A stretch of DNA of 36,841 bases. Origin: Actinomycetota bacterium. GTDB taxonomy: Bacteria; Actinomycetota; Acidimicrobiia; Acidimicrobiales; Ilumatobacteraceae. Shown in pieces: positions 1 through 10,028 of the stretch. How positions within the stretch are numbered: position 1 is the stretch's first letter; every line of letters begins with the position of its first letter. The position numbers and the translations under genes were made by a program. Below the pieces are notes generated by a model. It did not search any database. It saw only the letters and a list, made by a program, of their open reading frames with translations, and was not told the DNA's origin. Where the stretch lies: positions 1-36,841 of the forward strand of contig SXKB01000150.1 in assembly GCA_005778215.1 (NCBI GenBank), in the 5' to 3' direction.

Positions 1-1479
1 GCGGTCAGCGACGCTGCCACGGGCGACCTGGTGAGCCGACAGCAGTTCGAGGCCCAGGTGGCCACCTACGCCACCGCGCTCGCGGCCAAGGGTGTGCAGC
101 ACGGCGACCGCGTCGCCGTGCTGGTGCCGCCCGGCGTCGACCTGCTGGCCGTGGTGTACGCCTGTTGGCGAGTGGGTGCGGTCACCGTGGTGGCCGACCG
201 CGGCCTCGGCCTCCGCGGTCTCGGTGCCGCTGTACGGTCGGCGCGAGTTCGCCATGTGGTGGGCCCCACCGCCGCCATCGCTGCGGCTCGCACCCTGCGC
301 TGGGCACCCGGAGCGGCCACCATCTCGCTGTCGGCTCTGCACGACGCCACGCCGGTGGCGCGTCTCGCCGACGTGGCCGTCGCTGCACCGGCAGCACACC
401 AGCCCGCTGCGGTCGTGTTCACGTCGGGCGCCACCGGCCCGGCGAAGGGCGTGCGCTACACGTTCGCCCAACTGTGCGCCCAGCGCGACGCGGTACAGGC
501 GATGTACGGCATCACCGCCGACGACCGGTTCATCGCAGCCTTCGCTCCGTTCGCGGTGTTCGGCCCCGCGCTCGGCATCGCCACCGGCTTCGCCGACATG
601 GACGTCACGTCCCCCAGCACGCTCACGGCCGCCGCACTCGACGACGCATGCCACCGACTCGACGCGACGATGGTGTTCGCCTCTCCCGCCGCACTCGCCA
701 ACGTGGTGCGCACCGCGGCGCAGCCCACGCCCGCGCTCGCGAAGGTGCGGCTCGTGCTGTCCGCTGGCGCGCCGGTGCCCATCGAGACGCTGCGGCACGT
801 GGCCGCGCTGTGTCCCGCTGCCGCGCTGCACACGCCCTACGGCATGACCGAGGTGCTGCCGGTGGCCGACATCTCGCTCACCCAGCGCGCCACGGTCGAC
901 GGTCGAGGCGTGTGCGTGGGGCGCCCCGTACCGGGCTGCGACGTCCGCATCACCCCGGTCGACTCGGCGGACGCCCTTCGCAGCGGCATCACCGGCGAGG
1001 TGGTGGTGCGCACACCGTGGATGTCGTCGGGGTACGACCGGCTGTGGCGCACGCAGCACCTCGCCCGACCCGTGATCGACGGCCAGGTGTGGCACCGCAC
1101 CGGCGACGTGGGCCACGTCGACGCCGATGGCAACCTGTGGATCGAAGGGCGGGTGGTGCACCTGGTGCACACCGTCGACGGGCCGGTGTCGCCGGTGCCG
1201 CTGGAAGTGGCCGCCGAGACCGTGCCGGGCGTCGCCCGGGCCGCCGCGGTGGGCATCGGCCCGATCGGCGTGCAGCAGGTGGTGATGGTGGTGGAGGGCG
1301 AGCGCGACGAGCAGGCGTCGGCCGAGCTCACCGCGGCCGTGCGTGCCGCGGTGGCGCCGCAGCGCGTGGCCGCCGTGTGGACCGCCCGGTTGCCCGTCGA
1401 CATCCGGCACAACGCGAAGATCGATCGCACCGCGCTGGCCGCCACGATGGCCCGACGCCTCTCGGGACGTGCGCGATGA
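1..1479 (+). CDS. oleC: OleC-like AMP-dependent ligase (beta-lactone synthetase / fatty acid-CoA ligase family), 5' end truncated by window
   Basis: Frame is open to base 1 (AVSDAATGDLVSRQQFEAQV...), so GTG31 is probably not the true start. Adenylation motif VVFTSGATGPAKGV, and OleC-like FAPFAVFGPALGIATGFADMDVTSPS and LVLSAGAPVP...TPYGMTEVLPV. Overlaps oleD by ATGA. Confidence 0.85.
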   Translation, partial: AVSDAATGDLVSRQQFEAQVATYATALAAKGVQHGDRVAVLVPPGVDLLAVVYACWRVGAVTVVADRGLGLRGLGAAVRSARVRHVVGPTAAIAAARTLRWAPGAATISLSALHDATPVARLADVAVAAPAAHQPAAVVFTSGATGPAKGVRYTFAQLCAQRDAVQAMYGITADDRFIAAFAPFAVFGPALGIATGFADMDVTSPSTLTAAALDDACHRLDATMVFASPAALANVVRTAAQPTPALAKVRLVLSAGAPVPIETLRHVAALCPAAALHTPYGMTEVLPVADISLTQRATVDGRGVCVGRPVPGCDVRITPVDSADALRSGITGEVVVRTPWMSSGYDRLWRTQHLARPVIDGQVWHRTGDVGHVDADGNLWIEGRVVHLVHTVDGPVSPVPLEVAAETVPGVARAAAVGIGPIGVQQVVMVVEGERDEQASAELTAAVRAAVAPQRVAAVWTARLPVDIRHNAKIDRTALAATMARRLSGRAR

Positions 1480-2447
1480 AGGTGCTCGTCACCGGCGCCG
1501 GCAGCATGCTGATGGGCCAGTTGGCCGCTGCGCTCGTGGACCGCGGCGACACCGTGGTGTGTCTGCAGCGGCGGCCGTTGCAGCTGCCCGGTGTGCCGCT
1601 CGATGCCATGGTGCAGGGCGACGTGCGCCACACCGCCGACGTGCTCACCGCCGCACGCGGATGCGACGCCGTCGTGCACGGCGCTGCCCGGGTGGGCGTG
1701 GTCGGATCGTGGGACGACTTCCGCTCCGTGAACGTCGATGGCACCGCCAACGTGGTGCACGCCGCGCAGGCACTGGGCATCGACCGCGTGGTGCACGTGT
1801 CCACGCCGTCGGTGGCACACGCCGGCGAGTCGCTGGTGGGCGAAGGGGCCACTCCGGCCGTCACCGGCCGGTCGGGTGCGTACTACGCCGAGTCGAAGGC
1901 CATCGCCGAACGGGCCGCACTCGCCGCCGGTGTGGTCGCAGTGCGCCCACACCTGGTGTGGGGCCCGGGCGACACACAGCTCGTGGGCCGCATCGTCGAA
2001 CGTGCGCGTGCGGGCCGGCTGGCCATGGTGGGCAGCGGCAACGCGCTCATCGACAGCACCTACGTGGACAACGCCGTGAGCGCACTGGTGGCGGCACTCG
2101 ATGCCATCGGCCCGGGCGCTGCGTGTGCCGGCCAGGCGTACGTCATCGCCAACGGCGAGCCGCGCACGGTACGAGAGCTGATGGAGGGCATCTGCCGGGC
2201 GGCGGGCGTGCCGTTCTCGCCCCGTCGGGTGCCGCTGCCCGTCGCGAAGGGTGCCGGCGCCGTGGTGGAACGCCTGTGGCCCCGCGTGCGCGACGACGAG
2301 CCGCCCATCACCCGTTTCGTGGCCGAGCAACTCGGCACCGCCCACTGGTTCGACCCGCGGCCGGCGCAGCGCGACCTCGGCTGGTCGCCACACGTCACGC
2401 TCGACGAAGGCTTCGAGTTGTTGCGCGAGTCGTTCGCGTCGGCCTGA
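1476..2447 (+). CDS. oleD: OleD-like NAD(P)-dependent 2-alkyl-3-oxoalkanoate reductase (SDR/3-beta-HSD family)
   Basis: MKVLVTGAGSMLMGQLAAALVDRGD Rossmann motif, YYAESKAIAE (YxxxK), C-terminal DDEPPITRFVAEQLGTAHWFDPRPAQRDLGW typical of OleD; ATGA overlap with oleC. Confidence 0.85.
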   Translation: MKVLVTGAGSMLMGQLAAALVDRGDTVVCLQRRPLQLPGVPLDAMVQGDVRHTADVLTAARGCDAVVHGAARVGVVGSWDDFRSVNVDGTANVVHAAQALGIDRVVHVSTPSVAHAGESLVGEGATPAVTGRSGAYYAESKAIAERAALAAGVVAVRPHLVWGPGDTQLVGRIVERARAGRLAMVGSGNALIDSTYVDNAVSALVAALDAIGPGAACAGQAYVIANGEPRTVRELMEGICRAAGVPFSPRRVPLPVAKGAGAVVERLWPRVRDDEPPITRFVAEQLGTAHWFDPRPAQRDLGWSPHVTLDEGFELLRESFASA

Positions 2448-2452
2448 TCCGG

Positions 2453-2974
2453 TCAGCCCGGCAGCGTGCGCTCAGCCGCTGCGGCCGCCAGCCGTTCGGC
2501 CGCGGTGCGGCTGCCGGCGGTGACCGAGAAGTAGCCGTTCTCCACCTGCACGTACACCCGGTACTCCCCACCCAGGTCGACTCCGATGGCGTCGAGTCCC
2601 ACGCCGTCGACCGGTGCGATCTCCTGCTCCGCCGTGCCGGGCTGGGCGAACTGCGCGGGCGATGCGAGCTGCACCTGCACCGCCGTGGTGCCCACCTGCC
2701 ACTCGCACGCGTCGGCCGACAACGACGCCACGTCGCGCACCCGGCCGAGGAACGCGAGGTCGTCGTCGGTGAGCGCTGTGCACAGGTCGCCCCCGAACAT
2801 CGCGTCGGGTGGCAATGCGTCGGTGACGTCGGGCGGTTGCGTGTCGGCGGGCGGCGGCAACAGCGTGTCGGGTGCGGACGGCAGCGGCAGCGTGAGCCCC
2901 GAGACGTCGGTGGTGTCGGTGCCGCCGCTGCACGCGGCGAGCACCATCAACATCACCACCGCTCGACGCACCAT
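2453..2974 (-). CDS. Putative lipoprotein, DUF3558-like
   Basis: Signal peptide with lipobox LAAC; LCTALTDDDLAFLG and CEWQV pattern resembles DUF3558 lipoproteins. Confidence 0.6.
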   Translation of the reverse strand: MVRRAVVMLMVLAACSGGTDTTDVSGLTLPLPSAPDTLLPPPADTQPPDVTDALPPDAMFGGDLCTALTDDDLAFLGRVRDVASLSADACEWQVGTTAVQVQLASPAQFAQPGTAEQEIAPVDGVGLDAIGVDLGGEYRVYVQVENGYFSVTAGSRTAAERLAAAAAERTLPG

Positions 2975-3004
2975 CGGCCCCGAACCTAGCGGTTGGTCAC
3001 CGGC

Positions 3005-4591
3005 TCAGTGCGGCGTGTAGACCCCGAAGACCTCGCGAAGGGCATCGCTCACCTCGCCGAGAGTGGCGTTGGCGCGCAGCGCTTCCTTCATCGGGTACAG
3101 CACGTTCTGGGTGCCGCGAGCGGCTGCCTTCACGTCGTCGAGGCGTGCCTGCACCGCCGCGAGGTCGCGGTTGGCCTTGAACGCCGTGAGGCGCTCCTTC
3201 TGGCCGCGCTCGAGTTCGGGGTCGATGGGGAACACGTCGGGCTCGGGCTCGTTGTCGACCTTGAACTTGTTGACGCCCACGATGACGCGCTGGTCGTCGT
3301 CGATGCTCTTCGCGTACGAGTACGCGGCCTCCATGATCTCGTCCTGCTGGAAGCCGGCCTCGATGGCCTCCACCGCGCCGCCCATCTCGTCGATGCGCTG
3401 GATGTACTCCCATGCCAGCCGCTCCACCTCGTCGGTGAGCGTCTCGACGAAGTAGCTGCCGGCCAACGGGTCGGGCGTGTCGGCGATGCCGCTCTCGTAG
3501 CCGATGATCTGCTGGGTGCGCAGGGCGATGCGAGCGGCCCGCTCGGTGGGCAGGCTGAGCGCCTCGTCGTAACCGTTGGTGTGCAGGCTCTGCGTGCCAC
3601 CCATCACGGCCGCCATGCTCTGCACGGCGACGCGCACGATGTTGTTCTCGGGCTGCTGCGCGGTGAGGGTGCTGCCACCGGTCTGGGTGTGGAAGCGGAG
3701 CAGCTTGCTGCTCTCCTTCTTCGCACCGAAGCGCTCGCTCATCAGGCGGTACCAGATGCGGCGAGAGGCACGGAACTTCGCCACCTCTTCGAAGAAGTTG
3801 TTGTGCGCGTTCCAGAAGAAGCTGAGGCGCGGGGCGAAGTCGTCGACGTCGAGCCCGGCGGCGATGGCGGCCTCCACGTACGCGATGCCGTTCGCGATGG
3901 TGAACGCGATCTCCTGCACGGCGGTGCTGCCGGCTTCACGGATGTGGTAGCCGCTGATGGAGATGGTGTTCCATTTCGGCACGTGCTGGCTGCAGTACTC
4001 GAAGATGTTGGTGATGACCCGCATCGACGGCTTCGGCGGATACACGTAGGTGCCGCGTGCGATGTACTCCTTCAGCAGGTCGTTCTGGATGGTGCCGCTG
4101 ATGGCGCTGGCCGGCACGCCCTGCTCTTCGGCCACGAGCTCGTACATCAGCAGGAGGATGGCCGCCGTGGAGTTGATGGTCATCGACGTGCTCACCTTGT
4201 CGAGCGGCAGGCCGCCGAGCAACGTGCGCATGTCGTCGATGGAGTCGATGGCCACGCCCACCTTGCCCACTTCACCCTCGGCGCGTGGGTGGTCGCTGTC
4301 GTAGCCCATCTGCGTCGGCAGGTCGAAGGCGCAACTGAGGCCGGTCTGGCCGGCCTCCAGCAGGAACTTGAAGCGCTCGTTGGTGCTGGCCGCCGTGCCG
4401 AAGCCGGCGTACTGGCGCATCGTCCAGAGCTTGCCCCGGTACATCGTCGGGTACACACCGCGGGTGTACGGCGGGGTCCCCGGCGTGCCCAGCTGTGCGG
4501 CTGCGTCCCAGCCCGCCAGGTCGTCGGCGGTGTACAGGGGGCGCACCACGATGCCGCTGTCGGTGCGCGTGTCGTCGCTGTCGTTGCTCAC
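3005..4591 (-). CDS. Methylmalonyl-CoA mutase large (catalytic) subunit without fused B12-binding domain
   Basis: [92 protein letters not shown]; ends without DxHxxG cobalamin domain. Confidence 0.92.
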   Translation of the reverse strand: MSNDSDDTRTDSGIVVRPLYTADDLAGWDAAAQLGTPGTPPYTRGVYPTMYRGKLWTMRQYAGFGTAASTNERFKFLLEAGQTGLSCAFDLPTQMGYDSDHPRAEGEVGKVGVAIDSIDDMRTLLGGLPLDKVSTSMTINSTAAILLLMYELVAEEQGVPASAISGTIQNDLLKEYIARGTYVYPPKPSMRVITNIFEYCSQHVPKWNTISISGYHIREAGSTAVQEIAFTIANGIAYVEAAIAAGLDVDDFAPRLSFFWNAHNNFFEEVAKFRASRRIWYRLMSERFGAKKESSKLLRFHTQTGGSTLTAQQPENNIVRVAVQSMAAVMGGTQSLHTNGYDEALSLPTERAARIALRTQQIIGYESGIADTPDPLAGSYFVETLTDEVERLAWEYIQRIDEMGGAVEAIEAGFQQDEIMEAAYSYAKSIDDDQRVIVGVNKFKVDNEPEPDVFPIDPELERGQKERLTAFKANRDLAAVQARLDDVKAAARGTQNVLYPMKEALRANATLGEVSDALREVFGVYTPH

Positions 4592-4680
4592 GGGTGCGAG
4601 CGTACGTCGGGCGGGTGTCCGTGGGCCATCCGACGGCGCGCTCGTCCACCCGGGGACGCCGGGTCGTGTACAACATCAGC

Positions 4681-5154
4681 ATGCTCATCACCCGCGCCCT
4701 GGGGGCATGCGCGCTCGCCGCGCTCGCCCTCGGTTGCAGCCAGGCCGACGAACCCGACGACGCGTTGCCGTTCGCCGAGCTGCGATCCGACCCCACCACG
4801 GCGCTCGACACGGGGCTCGGTTGGCTGGTGCAGGTGTACGAGCCCGACGACTGCATCCAGATCACGGACGGCACGCTGGCCACCGACTGCATCCCGGTCG
4901 ACGAACTGCGGACCGGCGGGATGCGCTACCGCGGTAACGGCACCCAACTCATCGTGTACGTGGTGACCGGCGAGGAGATCGGCTTCGGCGAGTGGAAGTC
5001 GGAGCAGACCAGCCTGGCCGCGTCGTTCGTGGAGGCAGCACCCGACGTGCACCTGGGCATCTTCCCCATCAACGGCGACGACGAAGTGATCCAGGTGCGA
5101 CTGCTCGACGACCTCGCCGAGCCGGTGCGCATCGAGGACCTGGGCGATCTCTGA
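4681..5154 (+). CDS. Putative lipoprotein of unknown function
   Basis: Start at MLITRALGACALAALALGC (lipobox); upstream portion of the longer ORF (4495) is Arg-rich and overlaps the opposite-strand mutase gene. Confidence 0.65.
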   Translation: MLITRALGACALAALALGCSQADEPDDALPFAELRSDPTTALDTGLGWLVQVYEPDDCIQITDGTLATDCIPVDELRTGGMRYRGNGTQLIVYVVTGEEIGFGEWKSEQTSLAASFVEAAPDVHLGIFPINGDDEVIQVRLLDDLAEPVRIEDLGDL

Positions 5155-5166
5155 GCGACGTGGCAG

Positions 5167-5556
5167 TCAGCGCGCCGCCACCACTGCGATCTCCATCTTC
5201 CACGACGGATTCGCCAGCGCGGGCACGGTGACGAGCGTGCTGGCCACTCGGCGACCCGACAGCGCCCGGTCACGGGCCTGCATGATCCACGGCAACGAGG
5301 CGAGATGGTCCACCACGACGTAGGTGGTGACCGACACCACGTCGGCCGGCGACATGTGCGCCTCGAGCAGGATCGCGGCGATGTTGGCCCACACCACGTC
5401 GGCCTGGTCCTGGATGCTCTCGGGTACCGAGCGATCGGGGGCGATGGGCACCACGCCGCTGGTGTGCAGCCAGGCTCGCGCGCCCTCGGTGAGCACGGCG
5501 TGTGCGTAGTTGGCGGCCGGCGGCGCGATGGTGGCGGGGGCGATCTCCTGGTTCAC
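5167..5556 (-). CDS. RidA/YjgF/UK114 family protein
   Basis: 129 aa; NYAHAVLTEGARAWLHTSGVVPIAPDRSVPESIQDQADVVWANIAAILLEAHMSPADVVSVTTYV matches the RidA fold pattern. Confidence 0.85.
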   Translation of the reverse strand: MNQEIAPATIAPPAANYAHAVLTEGARAWLHTSGVVPIAPDRSVPESIQDQADVVWANIAAILLEAHMSPADVVSVTTYVVVDHLASLPWIMQARDRALSGRRVASTLVTVPALANPSWKMEIAVVAAR

Positions 5557-5614
5557 GTCGTCAGTGTGTCATCCGGCGACGGACCGGGGAACCCTGTCGC
5601 GTAGGATCGCCGCC

Positions 5615-6430
5615 ATGAGCGTCACCGAGTCCGGCATCCGCACCATCGACGGGGTGGAGCTGACCCCGAAGGAAGTCCACCTCGAGCTGCCCACGCCGTT
5701 CGCCACCGTCGAGGAGGAGCGCCTGCACCGCAAGCAGAAGCTCGCCGCCGCGCTGCGCATCTTCGGCCGTGTCGGGTTCGGCGAGGGCGTCGCCGGTCAC
5801 ATCACCGTGCGCGACCCCGAGTTCCCCGAGTTGTTCTGGGTGAACCCGTTCGCGGTCAGCTTCCGCCACATCCGCGTCAGCGATCTCATCCTGGTCGACC
5901 ACGAGGGCAACGTCGTCTACGGCAGCCGTCCGGTGAACCGCGCGGCGTTCGTCATCCACTCCGCCGTGCACCAGGCGCGCCCCGACGTGATCGCCGCCGC
6001 GCACAGCCACAGCGTGCACGGCAAGGCGTTCAGCTCGCTCGGCATCGAGCTCGCCCCCATCACCCAGGACTCCTGCATCTTCTACCAGGACCACGTGGTG
6101 GTCACGGCCCAGCGCGGCCGGGTGCAGTTCGGCATCGAGGACGGGCGCGAACTGGTGGCCCAGTTCCCCACCGGGAAGGCCGCCATCCACCAGAACCACG
6201 GTCTGTTCACCGTGGGCAGCACCGTCGACGAGGCCGCGTTCTGGTTCCTCAGCATGGACCGCAGCTGCCAGGCGCAGTTGCTGGCGATGGCCGCGGGCAC
6301 GCCCGAACTCATCCCTCACGACGACGCCACCTACACGCGTGAGAACACGGCGTCGCCGATCGCCGGCTGGCTGAGCTTCCAGCCGCTGTGGCAGGAGATC
6401 TGCCGCACCGATCCCGACCTGTTCGACTGA
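5615..6430 (+). CDS. Class II aldolase/adducin family protein
   Basis: GFGEGVAGHITVRDPE, AAHSHSVHGKAFSSLG, IHQNHGLFTVG; start chosen at MSVTESGIRTIDG. Confidence 0.88.
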   Translation: MSVTESGIRTIDGVELTPKEVHLELPTPFATVEEERLHRKQKLAAALRIFGRVGFGEGVAGHITVRDPEFPELFWVNPFAVSFRHIRVSDLILVDHEGNVVYGSRPVNRAAFVIHSAVHQARPDVIAAAHSHSVHGKAFSSLGIELAPITQDSCIFYQDHVVVTAQRGRVQFGIEDGRELVAQFPTGKAAIHQNHGLFTVGSTVDEAAFWFLSMDRSCQAQLLAMAAGTPELIPHDDATYTRENTASPIAGWLSFQPLWQEICRTDPDLFD

Positions 6431-6451
6431 CTCCCGCGCGTCCGCGCCACC

Positions 6452-7339
6452 GTGCCCAGAACCCCTGCGCAGTTCGTGCGTACCGCCTCGCCCGAGGCGC
6501 TGTACGTGCTGTCCGGCATCGCGCAGTACTCGGGCGCGGTCATCGCCATCCAGTTGTTCGACGAGGGGCTCTCGCCGTCCACGGTGGCCGTGTTCCGCGT
6601 GCTGCTGGGCGCCATCCCGATCCTGCTGATCTCGTGGCACGGCCGACTGCCGTGGACCCGCGACGACCTGAAGGCGGCAGCGATCTTCGGCATCGTCACG
6701 GCGTTGATGAACATCTCGTTCTACAACGCAGCAGCGCGCCTGCCGCTGGGCAAGAGCGTGCTCATCGAGTTCATCGGTCCCATCGCCATCGCGGCCTACT
6801 ACACCCGCACACGCCGCAATGCCGCCGCGCTGGCGTTGGCCGTCAGCGGTGTCGCCGTGCTCTCGGGCGCCGAGATCGGCGGTGATCCGCTGGGCCTGTT
6901 CTTCATCTTCCTCGCGTCGGCGCTGTGGGCCGCCTACATCCTGCTCGGACGGCGCGTCGCGTCACTCGACCGCGGGCTCGACGGCCTGGGCGTGGGACTG
7001 GTGATCGGCGGGTTGGCCACGCTGCCCATCGGCTGGGCCGACGTGGCCGAGGTGCTCACCACGCCACGCCTGCTGTGGCTGTGCTTCCTCATCGGCCTGC
7101 TCTCGTCGGCCATCGGCTACGGCATCGACCAGGTGGTGCTGCGACGCATCCCGATGCGCCGGTTCGCGGTGCTGCTCGCGTTGCTCCCGGTGTCGGCCAT
7201 GGTGCTGGGCGCGGTCGCACTCGACCAGACGCCCACCCCGGTGGACCTGGTGGGTGCCGTGCTGGTGATCACCGGCGTCCTGGTGCAGGAGCGCGACGAA
7301 CTGGTGTCGCTGCCCGAGGAGCTGCCGGGATCGGTGTGA
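6452..7339 (+). CDS. EamA/DMT-family transporter (RhtA-like)
   Basis: 295 aa, about 10 hydrophobic segments, FYNAAARLPLGKSVLIEFIGPIAIAAYY typical of the EamA/RhtA family. Confidence 0.85.
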   Translation: MPRTPAQFVRTASPEALYVLSGIAQYSGAVIAIQLFDEGLSPSTVAVFRVLLGAIPILLISWHGRLPWTRDDLKAAAIFGIVTALMNISFYNAAARLPLGKSVLIEFIGPIAIAAYYTRTRRNAAALALAVSGVAVLSGAEIGGDPLGLFFIFLASALWAAYILLGRRVASLDRGLDGLGVGLVIGGLATLPIGWADVAEVLTTPRLLWLCFLIGLLSSAIGYGIDQVVLRRIPMRRFAVLLALLPVSAMVLGAVALDQTPTPVDLVGAVLVITGVLVQERDELVSLPEELPGSV

Positions 7340-7344
7340 CCTGA

Positions 7345-8508
7345 TCAGTGTGCGAGGCCGGGGGCGCAGAGACCCTCGAGCTCCTGCACGATGATGCGGT
7401 CACGGTTCGCGTAGGTGACCTCGTTGGCCGGGTCGGGGCGCAGCTTGAACGTGCGGAAGCTCATGTCGGTGGTGTCGACCGACAGGATGCGGCCGATGAG
7501 CGGCTCACCGATGCCGAGGATGACCTTGATGACCTCGAGCGCCTGGATGCTGCCCACGATGCCGGGCAGCACGCCCAGCACACCGGCCTCGGCGCAGCTG
7601 GGGGCCAGCTCGGCGGGCGGCGGCTCGGGCACCATGTCGCGGTAGGTGGGGCCCTGCAGCGGGTGGAACACGCTGACCATGCCCTCGAACCGGAAGATGC
7701 TGCCGTGCACCACGGGGATGCCCAGCTTCACGCTGGCGTCGTTGAGGAGGTAGCGGCTGGGGAAGTTGTCGGCGCCATCGACGATGACGTCGTAGCCGCT
7801 GATGATGTCGATGATGTTCGACGCATCGAGGCGGGTGTCGTAGGTGACCACGTTGACGTCGGGGTTCAGCAGCGTGAGGGTCTTCTTCGCACTGTCGACC
7901 TTGCGGTCGCCGACGCGGTCGAGGTTGTGCAGGATCTGGCGCTGCAGGTTGCTGGCGTCGACCTCGTCCATGTCGACGATGCCGATGGTGCCCACGCCGG
8001 CAGCGGCGAGGTACAGGGCCGACGGCGAACCGAGGCCGCCCGCACCGAGCATCAGCACCTTCGCCCCGAGCAGCTTCGCCTGGCCCTCGGTGCCCACCTC
8101 GGGCAGCAGCAGGTGGCGCATGTAGCGGTGCTTCTGGTCGGCGGTGAGGACCACCGGGGTCTTCCACGCGCGGCCTTCGTCCTTCCACTTGCCGAACCCG
8201 CCGGCCATGGACACGACGTCGGTGTAGCCGAGCTCCTGGAGGGTCTTCGCGGCGAACGCGCTGCGCACGCCACCGGCGCAGTACACGACCACCGAGGCGG
8301 TCTTGTCGAGCAGCTTGCCCTCCACCTGGGCCTCGAGGTGGCCGCGAGGGATGTGGAGTGCGCCGGGCAGTGCACCCTGGTCGTACTCGTCGGGCTCGCG
8401 CACGTCGAGCACGAGCGAACCCTTCGCGATGAGGTCGGCGGCACCGGCGGTGTCGACTTCGGTGATCTCGGCCTTGGCGGCGGAGAGGAGGTCACGGAAC
8501 GTTGCCAT
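7345..8508 (-). CDS. Rhodanese-ThiF/MoeB fusion (adenylyltransferase/sulfurtransferase, MoeZ/MoeB-like)
   Basis: N-terminal rhodanese (LVLDVREPDEYDQGALPGALHIPRG, VVVYCAGGVRS) followed by ThiF/E1 (RYMRHLLLPEVGTEGQAKLLGAKVLMLGAGGLGSP, DGADNFPSRYLLND). Confidence 0.9.
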   Translation of the reverse strand: MATFRDLLSAAKAEITEVDTAGAADLIAKGSLVLDVREPDEYDQGALPGALHIPRGHLEAQVEGKLLDKTASVVVYCAGGVRSAFAAKTLQELGYTDVVSMAGGFGKWKDEGRAWKTPVVLTADQKHRYMRHLLLPEVGTEGQAKLLGAKVLMLGAGGLGSPSALYLAAAGVGTIGIVDMDEVDASNLQRQILHNLDRVGDRKVDSAKKTLTLLNPDVNVVTYDTRLDASNIIDIISGYDVIVDGADNFPSRYLLNDASVKLGIPVVHGSIFRFEGMVSVFHPLQGPTYRDMVPEPPPAELAPSCAEAGVLGVLPGIVGSIQALEVIKVILGIGEPLIGRILSVDTTDMSFRTFKLRPDPANEVTYANRDRIIVQELEGLCAPGLAH

Positions 8509-8525
8509 GGCAAAAGACTACCGGA

Positions 8526-9299
8526 TCAGTCGGGATTCGCACACAGGGCCGGAATGGTCTCCGACAACGGCCCGAGCAGCAGCCGATCGGCGAACCGGTC
8601 CATCTTCGTCGGCTCACCGTTCGCGATGATCACCTTCGCACCGGCACTCTTCGCGCGCGGCACCACGTTGGCCGCCGGGAACACCGACAACGACGAACCG
8701 GCGGCGACGAGCAGGTCGCACCGCTCGGCCGCCGCGAGTGCAGCCTCGATGACCTCGGGCACGAGCGCCTGGCCGAACGAGATGGTGTCGCTCTTCAGGA
8801 TGCCGCCGCACAACTCGCACGGTGGATCCTCCTCCCCCGCCCGCACCCGGTCGAGCACCGACTGCATCGGGCGGCGGTCGTTGCAGCCCCAGCACCGCGA
8901 CCAGCGCATCGTGCCGTGCACCTCGATCACCTTGGCGGGATCGTGGCCGGCGCGTTGGTGCAGTTCGTCGATGTTCTGGGTGACGAGTGCCAGCAGCTGC
9001 CCGCGTCGCTCGAGTTCGACCAGCGAGTGGTGCGCCACGTTCGGCTGCGCCTCCCACGTGGTGGAGGTGAGCCGGTTGCGCCATGCCAGCTTCCGCAGCT
9101 CGGGGTCCTCGAGGTAGTGCTGCAACGTCGACGCCTTCTCGGCCGCCGGGTTCTTCGTCCACACCCCGTTCGGGCCACGGAAGTCGGGGATGCCCGAGTC
9201 GGTGCTGATGCCGGCACCGGTGAGCACCACGATGCGCTGCGCCGCCTGCACCCACTGCGCCGCCACGGAGAGATCGTCCATGCCGTCCAGTGTGCCCAA
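8526..9299 (-). CDS. NAD-dependent protein deacylase, sirtuin family
   Basis: VLTGAGISTDSGIPDFRG, TQNIDELHQRAG, VIEVHGTMRWSRCWGC...CELCGG (4-Cys zinc site), AAGSSLSVFPAA. An internal ATG (MDDLS) is an alternative start. Confidence 0.92.
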   Translation of the reverse strand: MGTLDGMDDLSVAAQWVQAAQRIVVLTGAGISTDSGIPDFRGPNGVWTKNPAAEKASTLQHYLEDPELRKLAWRNRLTSTTWEAQPNVAHHSLVELERRGQLLALVTQNIDELHQRAGHDPAKVIEVHGTMRWSRCWGCNDRRPMQSVLDRVRAGEEDPPCELCGGILKSDTISFGQALVPEVIEAALAAAERCDLLVAAGSSLSVFPAANVVPRAKSAGAKVIIANGEPTKMDRFADRLLLGPLSETIPALCANPD

Positions 9300-9441
9300 G
9301 GTGGCATGGCGTGTCGACGTGGAACGACGGTCACCGAGCGTTCATCTTCTCGGCCTCATCTCGCCGGCGTCTCGGGACGATCAACACAGTGCAGGACATC
9401 AATGCCACAGAACGCCCACCGGCGCACGGGAGCGCACCACC

Positions 9442-9921
9442 ATGAAGACCTCGATCCACCTCACCGCCACCATCGCAGCGACCGTCATCACCATCGGCAC
9501 GGCCGGCATCGCCGTGGCGTTGCGTGCCGACGACGTGCGGGTCGGCCGACCGACGATCACCCGCGTACGCGACGACGACCGGGACGACGAGCGCGGCGCC
9601 ACATCGCGCTGCCTCGCCCCGTCGCCGACACCTCCGACGAGCCCCAGCGCCAACGGTGACATGGCCCAGACCATCACCGTCACCATCGAACGGACCACGC
9701 TGCTCCGCGTCGATCGGCGGAACCGCATCACGGCTGCGGCCACGAACACCGGTTGCCGGCCGAGCAACGGCGACCGCGTGTACCTGATCTCGCCGTCGGG
9801 CACCTACACCGAGGTCACCGACGTCGACCTCGACGACATCGACTGGAAGGGCTCGTTCCGCACCATCGGCGGGTTCGAGCGGCAGTCGGGCAGGGCACGC
9901 CTGGACGATCGCGACCACTGA
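9442..9921 (+). CDS. Secreted protein of unknown function (paralog A of tandem pair)
   Basis: MKTSIHLTATIAATVITIGTAGIAVAL signal/TM segment; shares TNTGC-centred domain with the next gene. Confidence 0.6.
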   Translation: MKTSIHLTATIAATVITIGTAGIAVALRADDVRVGRPTITRVRDDDRDDERGATSRCLAPSPTPPTSPSANGDMAQTITVTIERTTLLRVDRRNRITAAATNTGCRPSNGDRVYLISPSGTYTEVTDVDLDDIDWKGSFRTIGGFERQSGRARLDDRDH

Positions 9922-10028
9922 GCGACACAGAAGTTGGTCAACTCCGGACGGTTCCGTGCCGATGAAAAGAGTGAGCACCACACCACGCCGGACACGCCGG
10001 CAGGTGCGCCTCGGCGGAGGGAAATGTC

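Noticed and set aside
837-2393. 518-aa minus-strand ORF opposite oleC/oleD
   Set aside because: Shadow ORF with His/Arg-rich composition and no recognisable domain; the opposite strand has clear families.
165-2447. 760-aa plus-strand ORF
   Set aside because: N-terminal half is an Arg-rich out-of-frame reading of oleC; only the part from 1476 (oleD) is real.
7348-9117. 589-aa plus-strand ORF opposite the rhodanese-ThiF and sirtuin genes
   Set aside because: High-GC shadow ORF; the opposite strand encodes clear conserved proteins.
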